Assembly (NCBI GenBank): GCA_030529455.1
Contig: JAUMWV010000006.1
Span: 1 to 54,884, forward strand
Length of the DNA: 54,884 bases
Source of the DNA: Propionibacteriaceae bacterium
Lineage (GTDB): Bacteria; Actinomycetota; Actinomycetes; Propionibacteriales; Propionibacteriaceae
Direction of reading: 5' to 3'
How positions within the stretch are numbered: the stretch's first letter is position 1; each line of letters opens with the position of its first letter. Below, in pieces: positions 29,231-38,437 of the stretch. A program made the translations under genes and the position numbers. The notes beneath the pieces were generated by a model. The model saw nothing but the letters and a program-made list of their open reading frames with translations. It was not told where the DNA came from and searched no databases.

Positions 29231-29231
29231 C

Positions 29232-29255
29232 GGCTAGGCCTAGTCCTAGCCTTTT
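29232..29255 (+). terminator. Terminator after tRNA-Val(CAC)
   Basis: A 7-bp stem, GGCTAGG (29232-29238) with CCTAGCC (29245-29251), followed by TTTT. Confidence 0.75.
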
Positions 29256-29701
29256 GTTGTTCCTGGCGCTTGCCACGGACGCCCGGCCGGGACAGCGGCG
29301 AGAAAAGCGGTGCTAGCCCACCGGCAGAGCGGGCCCACCACCCCACACCCCACCCAGCCACCGGCGCAATGCCAGACCAGACCACCACCAGAACCGGCCC
29401 CAGCGCCGCGTTGCGCGCCGCAGGGACGCGGCCGCGCGCGACCGGACGCCGAACGACTGTCCAGATAAATTCGCGACCGCCATGCCCAGCCAGGCGCCTC
29501 AGCCACCGATCGGGCACGATGCCCCGTAATTCTTTGAGGCCTCGAGCGCCAGCGTGCGAACATCTCCCGCGCCGCCCCACCGGATGGCGGCCAAAATCAT
29601 CCACATGGTGAGACCTCGTCTCACTATATGGCCACCCCTCTTGAAGGCCGCCCTGGGCCTAGTCAAGTATCCCTGCGTAGCGCATCGGAAAGGTGACCAT
29701 C
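29256..29701. other. Long intergenic region, no gene seen
   Basis: About 445 bp between the tRNA terminator and the CbiX-like gene. Open frames on the minus strand are low-complexity and have no recognisable start context. The stretch 29496-29540 can fold as nested stems (GCCTCA with TGAGGC outside, GGGCA with TGCCC inside), so a structured leader is possible. An operator-like palindrome lies at 29608-29624. Confidence 0.4.
29608..29624. promoter_or_regulatory. Operator-like inverted repeat upstream of the CbiX-like gene
   Basis: GTGAGAC-CTC-GTCTCAC is a perfect 7-bp inverted repeat with a 3-nt spacer, followed directly by TATATGG, which could be a -10 element. It lies 78 bp before the start codon. 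Confidence 0.45.
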
Positions 29702-30472
29702 ATGCCCGCACCCGCATTGGTCCTCGTGGCTCGTGGATCTGTCGACCATCGAGTCAATGCCACCATGCATACCTTCCGGAAGCGGCTCCAGATCATGCGT
29801 CCGGACCTCAGCGTAAACCTCGCCTTCCTCGACCACTGCCCGCCCTCGGGCCCGCAGGTGGTCAATGCCTTGGTGGGCCGGGGTATCCGCGAGATCGCCT
29901 TCGTCCCCACCAGCCTCACCGCGGCGATCGACGGTGCAGGCATGGAGGATCTAGTCCAACGCGTCCAGGCGGCCCATCCTGGGCTGCGGGCCCAGGCGTC
30001 CCGGCCTATCGGACCCGCGCCCGAATTGCTCACACTGGTCGACGAAAGCCTCCGGGAGGCACTGCGTCAGACCCGTGCCACCCAGATCGACGGCCTGGTG
30101 CTCGCCACCGGCGGGCCGAGCGACGCCCGGGGACGGGCCCTACTCAACCGGCGGGCTCGCCAGTGGGCGGCTCACCACCGGCTCCCATGCCAGGTCGCAC
30201 TCAACGATGTCCCGGGGCAGGCCACCAGGGCCGCCGTCGCGTCCATGCGGTCCAGGGGGCGGCGCCACATCGCTGTCGGCTCCCTGTGGCTCGCCGCCGA
30301 CGAGTCCTACCTCGCGCACGCCCACGCGGCGCACCAGGCGGGCGCGCTCGCGGTGGGACGCCCGATTGAGCTGAGCGACGGGCTGCTCAACCTGGCCCTC
30401 GCCCGCTATGCCTACGCCGCCATGGCACTGCTCGACTTCGGCTCCACGGCCGAATCCGCGCTCGCCCTGTAG
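29702..30472 (+). CDS. CbiX/sirohydrochlorin-chelatase-like protein lacking active-site histidines
   Basis: 256 residues in two CbiX-like halves. The first begins LVLVARGSVDHRVNATMHTF, where active chelatases have L-x-AHGS: the metal-binding His is Arg11 here. The second conserved His region (normally PLLL..GYHV or similar) reads FVPTSLTAAIDGAG. The second half starts VLATGGPSDARGRALL and ends in a helix-rich segment. The fold is recognisable but the chelating histidines are absent, so a structural or regulatory role, or loss of function, is inferred. The ATG at 29702 has AAAGG 8 nt upstream; a GTG 9 nt earlier is an alternative. It is not next to any cobalamin or sulfite gene. Confidence 0.7.
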   Translation: MPAPALVLVARGSVDHRVNATMHTFRKRLQIMRPDLSVNLAFLDHCPPSGPQVVNALVGRGIREIAFVPTSLTAAIDGAGMEDLVQRVQAAHPGLRAQASRPIGPAPELLTLVDESLREALRQTRATQIDGLVLATGGPSDARGRALLNRRARQWAAHHRLPCQVALNDVPGQATRAAVASMRSRGRRHIAVGSLWLAADESYLAHAHAAHQAGALAVGRPIELSDGLLNLALARYAYAAMALLDFGSTAESALAL

Positions 30473-30628
30473 CCCACCGGCTACCCGCCCTGGGACGGTC
30501 CTACGGCCACGGCTGGCGGGCAGGGCGCGCCCTGGTCCCCCAGTTCTGCCGCGGGTGGACCGCCTTGGGGCAACGGCTATCTTGTAGGTTGCAGCGGCAA
30601 CGCTCCTAGATCCGAAAGGGAAACCACC

Positions 30629-31048
30629 GTGTCACTACCAGGCGACGGGCTCCGCGTCCACAAGACCGACGCCGAATGGCGAGAGCAGCTCACCGAGCTG
30701 GAGTACGCGGTGCTTCGCCAAGGCGGAACCGAGAGGCCATTCACCGGTGAGTACACCGACACCGAACTGTCCGGGGTCTACCGCTGCCGCGGCTGCGCGG
30801 CCGAACTCTTCCGCAGCACCGAGAAGTTCCACAGCCACTGCGGCTGGCCGAGTTTCTTCGCCCCGCTGGCCGAGGATCGGGTCCGGTATTTGCACGACGA
30901 TTCCCTTCCCGGCCGCCCCCGGGTCGAGGTGCGGTGCGCGGCCTGCGATTCCCACCTGGGGCACGTGTTCTCGGGCGAGGGCTACGGCACCCCCACGGAT
31001 CTGCGCTACTGCATCAACTCCGTCTGCCTGACCTTGGACGAAAGCTGA
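30629..31048 (+). CDS. msrB: Peptide-methionine (R)-S-oxide reductase MsrB
   Basis: 139 residues. Repairs methionine R-sulfoxide in proteins. Zinc is held by two CxxC pairs, CRGC (about 49-52) and CAAC (about 98-101). The substrate block is HSHCGWPSFF and the catalytic Cys is in RYCINSVCL near the end; the family has Ser or Ala where the second Cys of this motif stands. The GTG start has GAAAGGGA upstream. Confidence 0.93.
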   Translation: MSLPGDGLRVHKTDAEWREQLTELEYAVLRQGGTERPFTGEYTDTELSGVYRCRGCAAELFRSTEKFHSHCGWPSFFAPLAEDRVRYLHDDSLPGRPRVEVRCAACDSHLGHVFSGEGYGTPTDLRYCINSVCLTLDES

Positions 31049-31091
31049 CGCCGTGTCGGCGCGCCGCCTGGGCAGCGCGCGTTTAGATGCA

Positions 31092-31097
31092 TAACCT
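31092..31097 (+). promoter_or_regulatory. -10 box TAACCT before the DUF3000 gene
   Basis: TAACCT ends 6 nt before the GTG at 31104. No Shine-Dalgarno sequence is visible, so a leaderless transcript is likely. Confidence 0.45.
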
Positions 31098-31103
31098 TCC
31101 GGT

Positions 31104-31691
31104 GTGCCCGGCAACAGATTTCCGGAGAGCTCAGCAGGTTTTTCCCAGGCCGTCGCTGAGCTTGCCGCCATGCAGTGGCGTCCCGAGCTGTCGGTAGAGC
31201 AAGTAGGTTCGCCGCAGCGCATCGCCCCTTATTCCGTCGCAGCCTCCGCAGAGGTCACGAGCGGGGATTCCGCCGTGAGCACCGGGCGCATCATCCTGCT
31301 CCACAACCCGCGCGGCGACGCCGCCTGGGAGGGTGACTACCGCTGCGTGATTTACGTCCGGGCCGAGGTCGATTCCGACATGGTGTCCGACCCGCTGCTA
31401 TCCGAGGTCGGCTGGTCCTGGCTCAGCGATTCTCTTGACCAGCGCGAGGCCGCACACACCCACCCGGCGGGCACGGTCACGGTCTCCTACAGCCGCAGCT
31501 TCGGCGCCATCGCCAGCGCCGACGACAACGCCGAGATCGAGCTGCGGGCGTCCTGGACACCACAGCTCGACCAAGGCCAGTCCTTCGTCCCCCACCTAGA
31601 GGCGTTCCAAGACCTGCTCTACGCCGTCGGGGGACTGCCTCCCCTGCCGAACGGCGTCTTCTATCTTCAGCGGATCGGGCGGCGCGGATGA
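31104..31691 (+). CDS. DUF3000 family protein
   Basis: 195 residues of the actinobacterial DUF3000 family, function unknown. Typical blocks are FSQAVAELAAMQWRPEL, RIILLHNPRGDAAWEGDYRCV, PLLSEVGWSWLSDSL and the end AFQDLLYAVGGLPPLP. It overlaps the RNase D gene by 4 nt (ATGA), as in mycobacteria (Rv2680-Rv2681) and streptomycetes, so a shared role with that nuclease is plausible. Confidence 0.9.
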   Translation: MPGNRFPESSAGFSQAVAELAAMQWRPELSVEQVGSPQRIAPYSVAASAEVTSGDSAVSTGRIILLHNPRGDAAWEGDYRCVIYVRAEVDSDMVSDPLLSEVGWSWLSDSLDQREAAHTHPAGTVTVSYSRSFGAIASADDNAEIELRASWTPQLDQGQSFVPHLEAFQDLLYAVGGLPPLPNGVFYLQRIGRRG

Positions 31692-32920
31692 CCAGCGACG
31701 ACCTGCCCTACCTGGACCAGCCGCGTGAGCCGGTGCCCGCGCTGGTTGAGACCCCGGCGCAGCTCGCTGCCCTGGCCGAGGCGCTGCGCGCGGGACGCGG
31801 ACCGGTCGCCTTCGACGCCGAACGCGCCCACGGACACCGGTACCATCCGAAGGCGTACCTGTTCCAGCTGCGGAGGGAAGGAGTCGGGACCGCGCTGATC
31901 GACCCGATCGCGTTCGAGGTCGCAGGGGTCACGGATCTGAGCCTGCTCACCGAAGCCACCGGGACCGCCGAGTGGATCGTCCACGCCGCCAGCCAGGACC
32001 TGCCGTGCATGCTCAGCGACCGGATTCGGCCCACCGCGATCTTCGACACCGAACTGGCCGCGCGCCTGCTCAACTACCCTGGCGTCGGGCTCGCCGCGCT
32101 CGTGGAACACCACTTCGGGCTGCGCCTGCGCAAGGCCCATTCCGCGGACAATTGGTCTACCCGGCCGCTGCCGCCCAGCTGGCTCACCTATGCGGCGCTA
32201 GACGTCGAGCTGCTCATCGAATTGCGCGAGCTACTGGATCGCGAGCTCATCGCGGCCGGGAAACGGGACTGGGCGCACCAGGAGTTTTCCCACATCCTCG
32301 CCTCCGCCCAGGTGCCTCCCAGGGTGCCTGAGGAGGACCGCTGGCGCCGGATCAGCGGGCTGCGTGACGTCAAACACCGGCGGGGCCTCGCGGTGGCCCG
32401 GGCGCTGTGGCTGGAGCGGGAGTCTATCGCCGCGAACCTCGACCGCCCCACGGGACGGCTCCTGCCCGACTCCGGCATCGTGGCGCTGTCGGCCATGGTC
32501 GCCGACACCGGCCCGCTTCCCTCCCGCGCCGAGCTGAACACGGTCCGGGAGTTCGGCTTCCGCGGTGCTAGGAGGTTCATCCAGAACTGGCTGCGCGCCA
32601 TCGGGAGCGTCGCCAGCCTGCCCCGGGACCAGTGGCCGCAACGCCACCTGCCAGCGACCGGGCCTGGCCATCCCCGCAACTGGGGCAGGCATCACCCGGA
32701 GGCCGCGGCGAGGTGGGAGGCGACCAGGGCCGCCGTCGACGAACGCGCCGCGAAACTGAACCTGCCTCCCGCCAACCTGATCCAGCCAGCGGCGCTGCGG
32801 GAAGTCGTCTTCGCCCCGCCCCCGCTCGACGAACTCGCGGCCCGGCTGGCGGAGCTGGGCGTGCGTCCCTGGCAGATCGAATCCGTCAGTGACGTGCTTC
32901 GCCGCAGCCTGACGCACTGA
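31688..32920 (+). CDS. rnd: Ribonuclease D-like 3'-5' exonuclease with HRDC domain
   Basis: 410 residues. The N-terminal DEDD exonuclease domain has FDAERAHGHRY (the Asp and Glu of motif I), the motif II segment IVHAASQDLPCM (Asp) and YAALDVELLIEL (Tyr and Asp of motif III). It continues into an HRDC nucleic-acid-binding domain (about 205-290). Probably trims structured RNA. Its last 35 bases overlap the end of the convergent dxs gene. Confidence 0.9.
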   Translation: MTSDDLPYLDQPREPVPALVETPAQLAALAEALRAGRGPVAFDAERAHGHRYHPKAYLFQLRREGVGTALIDPIAFEVAGVTDLSLLTEATGTAEWIVHAASQDLPCMLSDRIRPTAIFDTELAARLLNYPGVGLAALVEHHFGLRLRKAHSADNWSTRPLPPSWLTYAALDVELLIELRELLDRELIAAGKRDWAHQEFSHILASAQVPPRVPEEDRWRRISGLRDVKHRRGLAVARALWLERESIAANLDRPTGRLLPDSGIVALSAMVADTGPLPSRAELNTVREFGFRGARRFIQNWLRAIGSVASLPRDQWPQRHLPATGPGHPRNWGRHHPEAAARWEATRAAVDERAAKLNLPPANLIQPAALREVVFAPPPLDELAARLAELGVRPWQIESVSDVLRRSLTH

Positions 32921-34781
32921 GCCCGAGGACGCCCAGCACCCGCTCGCTTACGCTCTCGGCGTTGAGTCCCAGGCTATCCAGCACCTGGGACCGAGTGGCG
33001 TGGGGAAGAAACTCCGGGGGGACGCCGAACCGGTGCACGGGAACCGGGCACAGCGCAGCGAGACGTTCCCCCAGGCCGCCGGACAGTAGGTTGTCCTCCA
33101 ACGTCACGACATGCCGGTGTCTGGCGGCTAGGTCGCGCAGGTTCAGGCTGACCGGCAGCGCCCACAGCGGGTCGGCAACAGTCACCGCGACCCCGTGGCC
33201 CCGCAGCCGCTGTGCCACCTCAACCGCCATGCCAGCGAGCTGACCGTAGCCGATCACCAGGACGCTCGGATCGGGGTCGGCCGACAGCACGTCGACGGCG
33301 TCGTCGCCCTCACCGACAGTCTCGGCCGCGGGCAGCGGGTCGGGCAGCCTCTCCTTGGAGTAGCGGATCACGGTCGGGGCGTCATCGATCTCGACCGCGC
33401 GGTTGAGCACCTTCACCAGGTGTTCGCGGTCCCTCGGCGTCGCCAGCCGGAGGCCGGGGACCAGGCCGAGCAGCGGGACGTCCCACACCCCGTGGTGGCT
33501 AGCCCCGTCGGGGCCGGTCACCCCAGAGCGGTCGAGGGCGATCGTGATACCCGCGCGGTGCAGCGCGGCGTCCATGAGCAGCTGGTCGAATGCCCGGTTC
33601 ATAAACGTCGAGTACACCGCGAAGACCGGGTGCAAACCGCCCGCGGCGAACCCCGCGGCGCTGGTCACGGCATGCTGCTCGGCGATGCCCACGTCGAAGC
33701 AGCGCTCCGGGTAGGCCTCGGCGAAGCCGGACAGCCCCGTCGGGTGCAGCATCGCCGCGGTCATAGCGACCACGTTCGGGTGGGTCTGACCGATCTGCAC
33801 CATCGCCTCGGCGAACACATCGGTCCACGTCGGCTGGGCGGCCAGCGACAGCGGCTCCCCGGTGAGTTCGTTGATCTGGCCGACCGCGTGGAACCGGTCC
33901 TGTTCGTGGTTCTCCGCAGCGGCGAAGCCATTGCCCTTGCGGGTGATGCAGTGCACGATCACCGGGGCCCGGAACTGTTTGGCCTGTTCCAGGCTGGCGA
34001 TGACGGCGCCGATGTCGTGCCCGTCGATCGGGCCAAGATACTTGATGCCAAGATCGGAGAACATGCTCTGCGGCGCGAGCCAGTCCTTGAGGCCGACCTT
34101 GAGGCCGTGCAGCAGGTCGTAGAGCGGCGGCCCCACCAGCGGGGTCTGCCGGACGTTCTTCTTGATGACCTGCAGCGCCTTCTCGTAGCGGCGGTCGGTA
34201 CGCAAGCCGGAGAGGTGATTGGCCAGGCCGCCCACCGTCGGGGTATAGGAGCGGCCGTTGTCGTTGACCACGACGACCAGCGGCAGATCCTGCTCGGCGG
34301 CGATGTTGTTCAGCGCTTCCCAGGCCATGCCGCCCGTCAGCGAACCGTCGCCGACGAAGGCCACCACCGTGCGGTCCTCGCCCCGCAGCCGGTAAGCCCT
34401 GGCCAGCCCGTCGGCCCAGGACAGCGCGGCCGAGGCATGGGAGTTCTCCACCCAGTCGTGCGGCGACTCCGAGCGGGCGGGGTATCCCGACAGGCCGCCC
34501 GCCTGACGCAGCGTCGCGAAGTCCGCGGCGCGACCGGTCAGGATCTTGTGGACGTAGCTCTGGTGACCGGTATCGAAGATGATCGGGTCGTGCGGCGAGT
34601 CGAAGACCCGGTGCACGCCGATCGTCAGTTCGACGACTCCGAGGTTGGGACCGAGGTGGCCTCCGGTACGGCTGACTTTGGTGACGAGAAAGGAACGGAT
34701 CTCCGCCGCCAGGTCAACCAGTTCGGCCTTTGAGAGGGTACGTAGGTCCGCTGGCGAGGCGATCCGTTCCAACAAAGACAT
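32886..34781 (-). CDS. dxs: 1-deoxy-D-xylulose-5-phosphate synthase
   Basis: First enzyme of the MEP isoprenoid pathway, joining pyruvate and glyceraldehyde 3-phosphate with thiamine diphosphate. 631 residues, the usual length. The start LLERIASPADLRTLSKAEL is typical, followed by TGGHLGPNLGVVELTIGVHRVFDSP (core residues), the ThDP motif GDGSLTGGMAWEALNN and GIAEQHAVTSAAGFA. Two ATGs nine bases apart are possible. I prefer 34781, since the product then begins like other Dxs proteins and a TAAAAT box lies 7 nt upstream. Confidence 0.95.
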   Translation of the reverse strand: MSLLERIASPADLRTLSKAELVDLAAEIRSFLVTKVSRTGGHLGPNLGVVELTIGVHRVFDSPHDPIIFDTGHQSYVHKILTGRAADFATLRQAGGLSGYPARSESPHDWVENSHASAALSWADGLARAYRLRGEDRTVVAFVGDGSLTGGMAWEALNNIAAEQDLPLVVVVNDNGRSYTPTVGGLANHLSGLRTDRRYEKALQVIKKNVRQTPLVGPPLYDLLHGLKVGLKDWLAPQSMFSDLGIKYLGPIDGHDIGAVIASLEQAKQFRAPVIVHCITRKGNGFAAAENHEQDRFHAVGQINELTGEPLSLAAQPTWTDVFAEAMVQIGQTHPNVVAMTAAMLHPTGLSGFAEAYPERCFDVGIAEQHAVTSAAGFAAGGLHPVFAVYSTFMNRAFDQLLMDAALHRAGITIALDRSGVTGPDGASHHGVWDVPLLGLVPGLRLATPRDREHLVKVLNRAVEIDDAPTVIRYSKERLPDPLPAAETVGEGDDAVDVLSADPDPSVLVIGYGQLAGMAVEVAQRLRGHGVAVTVADPLWALPVSLNLRDLAARHRHVVTLEDNLLSGGLGERLAALCPVPVHRFGVPPEFLPHATRSQVLDSLGLNAESVSERVLGVLGLSASGCGEARH

Positions 34782-34788
34782 AGCTGTC

Positions 34789-34794
34789 ATTTTA
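34789..34794 (-). promoter_or_regulatory. -10 box TAAAAT before dxs
   Basis: TAAAAT, 7 nt, then the ATG at 34781, with no ribosome site. This fits a leaderless dxs mRNA and favours that start over the ATG at 34790, which overlaps the box. Confidence 0.5.
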
Positions 34795-34961
34795 TGACGA
34801 CCTGTCGCTTCGCGGCGACTCGATGGGGCGGCTGCACCCGGTGCCAGACTGAAAAGGTGCTGTGTCCCACCCCCGGGTGTGGGCCACAGCACCGCAGAAG
34901 ACCGGCCGGGTTGGCCACCGGGGGCCACGGACCGGAGTTCAGCCGACTCCCACCGCCAAGG

Positions 34962-37637
34962 TCAGGCCTTGGCAAGGTTGCGCAGCACGTACTGCATGAT
35001 GCCGCCATTGGTGTAGTAGGCCCGCTCCCCCGGCGTGTCGATGCGCACGAGCGCATCAAACACGATCTCTGAGCCGTCTGGGCGCACCGCGGTCACCTTC
35101 ATCGTCTTCGGCGTGACGCCGTCGTTCAGCGTGGTGACCCCCTCGATCGAGAACACCTCCTCGCCCGACAGACCGAGCGAATCGGCGTTCTCCCCCTCGG
35201 GGAACTGCAGCGGCAGCACGCCCATCCCGATCAGGTTGGACCGGTGGATGCGCTCGTAGCTCTCGGCGATGACCACCCGGACACCGAGCAGCGAGGTGCC
35301 CTTGGCCGCCCAGTCCCGGGACGAACCGGAGCCGTATTCCTTGCCGGCCAGGACCACCAGGGGCACCCCCGCGGCCTGGTAGCTGACGCTGGCGTCATAC
35401 ACCGTGGTGACCGGCGCGTCCGGCTGCGTGAAGTCCCGGGTGAATCCGCCCTCGGTGCCGGGCGCGAGCTGGTTGCGCAGCCGGATATTGGCGAAGGTGC
35501 CGCGGATCATCACCTCGTGATTGCCGCGCCGCGAACCATAGGAGTTGAAGTCGGCGCGCTGCACACCGTGCTCGGTGAGGTAGCGTCCCGCCGGGCTGTC
35601 GGCCTTGATGTTGCCAGCGGGCGAGATGTGGTCGGTGGTCACCGAGTCGCCGAGCTTGAGCAACACCCGGGCGCCAGCGATGTCACCGACCGGCTCCGGC
35701 GTGGCGGGCATGTTCTCGAAATACGGTGGCTTGCGGACGTAGGTGGAGGCCTCGTCCCACTCGAACAGATCGCCTTCCGGCGTCGACAGCGAACGCCACC
35801 GCTCGTCGCCAGAGAAGACGTCGGCATAGCGGGTGGCGAACATCTCGGCGCTGATCGAGCCGCCGATCACCTCTTCAATCTCGGCGGTAGAGGGCCAGAT
35901 ATCGGCCATGAACACGTCCTTGCCGTCGTGGTCCTGACCGATCGGGTCCGTGGCGAGGTCGATATCCATGGTGCCCGCCAGCGCGTAGACGATGACCAGC
36001 GGCGGGCTGGCCAGGTAGTTCATCTTCACGTCCGGGCTGATCCGGCCCTCGAAGTTCCGGTTTCCCGACAGCACGGCCGTCACTGCCAAGTCATGGTCGT
36101 TGACCGCCTGGCTGACCTCGGGGATCAGTGGGCCGGTGTTGCCGATGCAGGTGACGCAGCCGTAGCCAACGGTGGTGAAGCCGAGCTGGTCGAGGTAGCG
36201 CTGCAGACCCGATTTTTCGTAATAGTCGGTGACGACCTTCGAGCCAGGGGCAACGGTCGTCTTGACCCAGGGCTTTGGCCGCAGTCCCCTTTCGAAGGCC
36301 TTCTTGGCGACCAGCGCGGCACCGAGCATGACCGACGGGTTCGACGTGTTGGTGCAGGAGGTGATCGAAGCGACCGTCACGGCGCCATGACGAAGCTCGA
36401 ACTTGGCACCATTAGCCAGGCTCACCGGGACCGCGGCGTTGACATCGGCGGTATAGGACGGCAGAGCCTCCGCGAAGGCCTTTTTGCTGTCGGCGAGCGC
36501 GATGCGGTCCTGCGGGCGCTTGGGACCGGCGATCGACGGCACCACATCGGCAAGGTTGAGCTCGATGTACTCCGAATAGCGGGGCTCCCGGTCGTCGTCG
36601 TGCCAGAGACCCTGGGCCTTGGCATAGGCCTCCACGAGGGCGATCTGGGCCTCGTCCCGGCCGGTCAGGCGCAGGTAGTCGGTGGTCTTGTCGTCGATCG
36701 GGAAGACCGCGATGGTGGAGCCGTACTCCGGGCTCATGTTGCCGATGGTGGCGCGGTTCGCCAGCGGCACCTGGGAAACGCCGGGGCCATAGAACTCGAC
36801 GAACTTGCCGACCACCTTGTGCTGCCGGAGCATCTCGGTGATGGTGAGAACCAGGTCGGTAGCGGTGACCCCGTCATTGAGTTTGCCGCTCAGTTTGAAA
36901 CCAACCACCCGCGGAATGAGCATCGACACCGGCTGGCCCAGCATCGCCGCTTCCGCCTCGATACCGCCGACGCCCCAGCCGACAACGCCCAGGCCGTTGA
37001 CCATGGTGGTGTGGGAATCGGTCCCCACGCAGGTATCCGGATAAGCCTGCAGGACGCCGTCGACGACCCGGGGGAAGATGACCCGGGCGAGATTCTCGAT
37101 GTTGACCTGGTGCACGATGCCCGTGCCGGGCGGAACCACCTTGAAGTCGGCGAAAGCCGTCTGGCCCCAGCGCAGGAACTGATAGCGCTCTCTGTTGCGC
37201 TGGTACTCCAGCGCCGTGTTGAGGCTGAAGGCGTCCGCGGTTCCGAAGTGGTCGGCGATCACCGAATGGTCGATGACCATCTCGGCAGGCGACAGCGGGT
37301 TGACCTTGGCCGGATCACCGCCGAGTGCGGCCACCGCTTCACGCATCGTCGCCAGGTCAACAACACAGGGTACGCCGGTGAAATCCTGCATGATGACCCG
37401 GGCCGGAGTGAACTGGATCTCGCGATCGGGCTCGGCGCTCGGGTCCCAGCACCCAAGGGCCCGGATGTCATCGGCGGTGATGTTGGCACCGTCCTCGGTG
37501 CGCAGCAGGTTCTCCAGCAGCACCTTCAGGCTGTACGGAAGGCTCTCCTGCCCCTCGACGGCGTCCAGGCGGAAGATCTCATACTGAGTGCCGCCGACGT
37601 CCAACGTGGACCTCGCCCCAAAGCTGTTCTTACTCAT
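34962..37637 (-). CDS. acnA: Aconitate hydratase A
   Basis: TCA-cycle enzyme interconverting citrate and isocitrate, 891 residues. The 4Fe-4S ligands are in [10 protein letters not shown] and [11 protein letters not shown]. Swivelling-domain blocks are [20 protein letters not shown] (core), [16 protein letters not shown] and [18 protein letters not shown]. The ATG at 37637 (MSKNSF) is chosen because it matches the family; an upstream start would add 12 residues. The acnR regulator that follows acn in corynebacteria and mycobacteria is not here. A palindrome lies at the likely transcription start. Confidence 0.96.
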   Translation of the reverse strand: MSKNSFGARSTLDVGGTQYEIFRLDAVEGQESLPYSLKVLLENLLRTEDGANITADDIRALGCWDPSAEPDREIQFTPARVIMQDFTGVPCVVDLATMREAVAALGGDPAKVNPLSPAEMVIDHSVIADHFGTADAFSLNTALEYQRNRERYQFLRWGQTAFADFKVVPPGTGIVHQVNIENLARVIFPRVVDGVLQAYPDTCVGTDSHTTMVNGLGVVGWGVGGIEAEAAMLGQPVSMLIPRVVGFKLSGKLNDGVTATDLVLTITEMLRQHKVVGKFVEFYGPGVSQVPLANRATIGNMSPEYGSTIAVFPIDDKTTDYLRLTGRDEAQIALVEAYAKAQGLWHDDDREPRYSEYIELNLADVVPSIAGPKRPQDRIALADSKKAFAEALPSYTADVNAAVPVSLANGAKFELRHGAVTVASITSCTNTSNPSVMLGAALVAKKAFERGLRPKPWVKTTVAPGSKVVTDYYEKSGLQRYLDQLGFTTVGYGCVTCIGNTGPLIPEVSQAVNDHDLAVTAVLSGNRNFEGRISPDVKMNYLASPPLVIVYALAGTMDIDLATDPIGQDHDGKDVFMADIWPSTAEIEEVIGGSISAEMFATRYADVFSGDERWRSLSTPEGDLFEWDEASTYVRKPPYFENMPATPEPVGDIAGARVLLKLGDSVTTDHISPAGNIKADSPAGRYLTEHGVQRADFNSYGSRRGNHEVMIRGTFANIRLRNQLAPGTEGGFTRDFTQPDAPVTTVYDASVSYQAAGVPLVVLAGKEYGSGSSRDWAAKGTSLLGVRVVIAESYERIHRSNLIGMGVLPLQFPEGENADSLGLSGEEVFSIEGVTTLNDGVTPKTMKVTAVRPDGSEIVFDALVRIDTPGERAYYTNGGIMQYVLRNLAKA

Positions 37638-37677
37638 TGGCTCACTTCCCTCTCGATCCGGCCCCTGCGCCAAGATC

Positions 37678-37696
37678 TCTTGACGTCAAGATAGTA
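37678..37696 (-). promoter_or_regulatory. acnA promoter element with overlapping palindrome
   Basis: -10-like TACTAT (37691-37696, minus strand) is followed at the expected start site by the perfect 14-bp palindrome TCTTGACGTCAAGA (37678-37691). It lies about 40 bp before the acnA ATG. Confidence 0.45.
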
Positions 37697-37753
37697 CCAG
37701 AACCGGCACCGCTTCGCATGTAGAATCCGACACCTGGTGTGCATCTTTCCCGG

Positions 37754-38437
37754 TCATTCGGCGGGAGTGCTGGGCCAGCCCTCCTCGGCAGCGCGGCCAC
37801 CCTCAGCAGCGCGGCCGCGCTCGATCTCGAGCAGGTTCTGCAGCTGATGCGATTCGTCGCGGGCCTGGCGGAGCTCCTGCTCCAGCGACTCGATGCGCCC
37901 AAGCAGCTGCGGCATCGTGGTGTCCCACGCGGTCGTCGCACCCGTCTCGAGCCGAGCCATCTCGATCTCCTGTTTGCGAAGCTTCTCTTCCAGTTCCTTG
38001 ATCCGCGCCGCAGCGGCGTTGCCCGCCTCGGCCGCTGCCGGACGGTCAGCCTGCTTCCCGTCATCCAGACTGGCACGGTTGACCGTTTCCTCGTTCAGGT
38101 CGGCCCGGGTCACGGTTTCCTCGCCTGCGTCAGCTAGCGAAGGCTGGTGGGTGACCGGATGGGTCTGTTCCAGCGAGGGCGGCAACGCCGTTGCGTCACC
38201 GGCGAGATCCACCAGGCCCGGCACAGAGGGACGAGCGGGCGGCTCGTACAGCTCGGGCAGAACCGGCAGCTTCGGGGCAGGCCCGTCCGAACCCGGCGAG
38301 GGCACCACCGGCGGCTGAGCCTGGGAGAGACGACCCGCCCGCTTCCCAAGCGCCCGCCCAGCCAGGAAGGCGAGCACCACGCACACCAGCAGGATGGCTG
38401 CCAGCTCCAGCGCCAGCAGCAGATAACCGTTCATCAT
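37754..38437 (-). CDS. Membrane-anchored coiled-coil protein, family not recognised
   Basis: 227 residues, not recognised. There is one N-terminal membrane helix (about 5-27, YLLLALELAAILLVCVVLAF), then a basic patch, a Pro-rich stretch (40-100), a short tandem repeat EETVTRADL / EETVNRASL (106-114 and 116-124), and a long coiled coil (about 143-210, IKELEEKLRKQEIEMARLE ... RIESLEQELRQARDE). The layout recalls anchored scaffold proteins. The gene directly follows the OmpA-like gene (stop TAA abuts the ATG), so the two are co-transcribed. The Thr-containing repeat could be a kinase target, which is speculation. Confidence 0.7.
   Translation of the reverse strand: MMNGYLLLALELAAILLVCVVLAFLAGRALGKRAGRLSQAQPPVVPSPGSDGPAPKLPVLPELYEPPARPSVPGLVDLAGDATALPPSLEQTHPVTHQPSLADAGEETVTRADLNEETVNRASLDDGKQADRPAAAEAGNAAAARIKELEEKLRKQEIEMARLETGATTAWDTTMPQLLGRIESLEQELRQARDESHQLQNLLEIERGRAAEGGRAAEEGWPSTPAE

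Noticed and set aside
29461..29560. Cobalamin riboswitch before the CbiX-like gene
   Set aside because: Nested stems are present but no B12-box or other core motif could be found.
29209..29604. 131-codon minus-strand frame after tRNA-Val(CAC)
   Set aside because: Overlaps the tRNA and its terminator, low complexity, no ribosome site.
30521..30534. Perfect 14-bp palindrome CAGGGCGCGCCCTG before msrB
   Set aside because: GC-only palindromes of this size arise easily in such DNA; no promoter context ties it to msrB.
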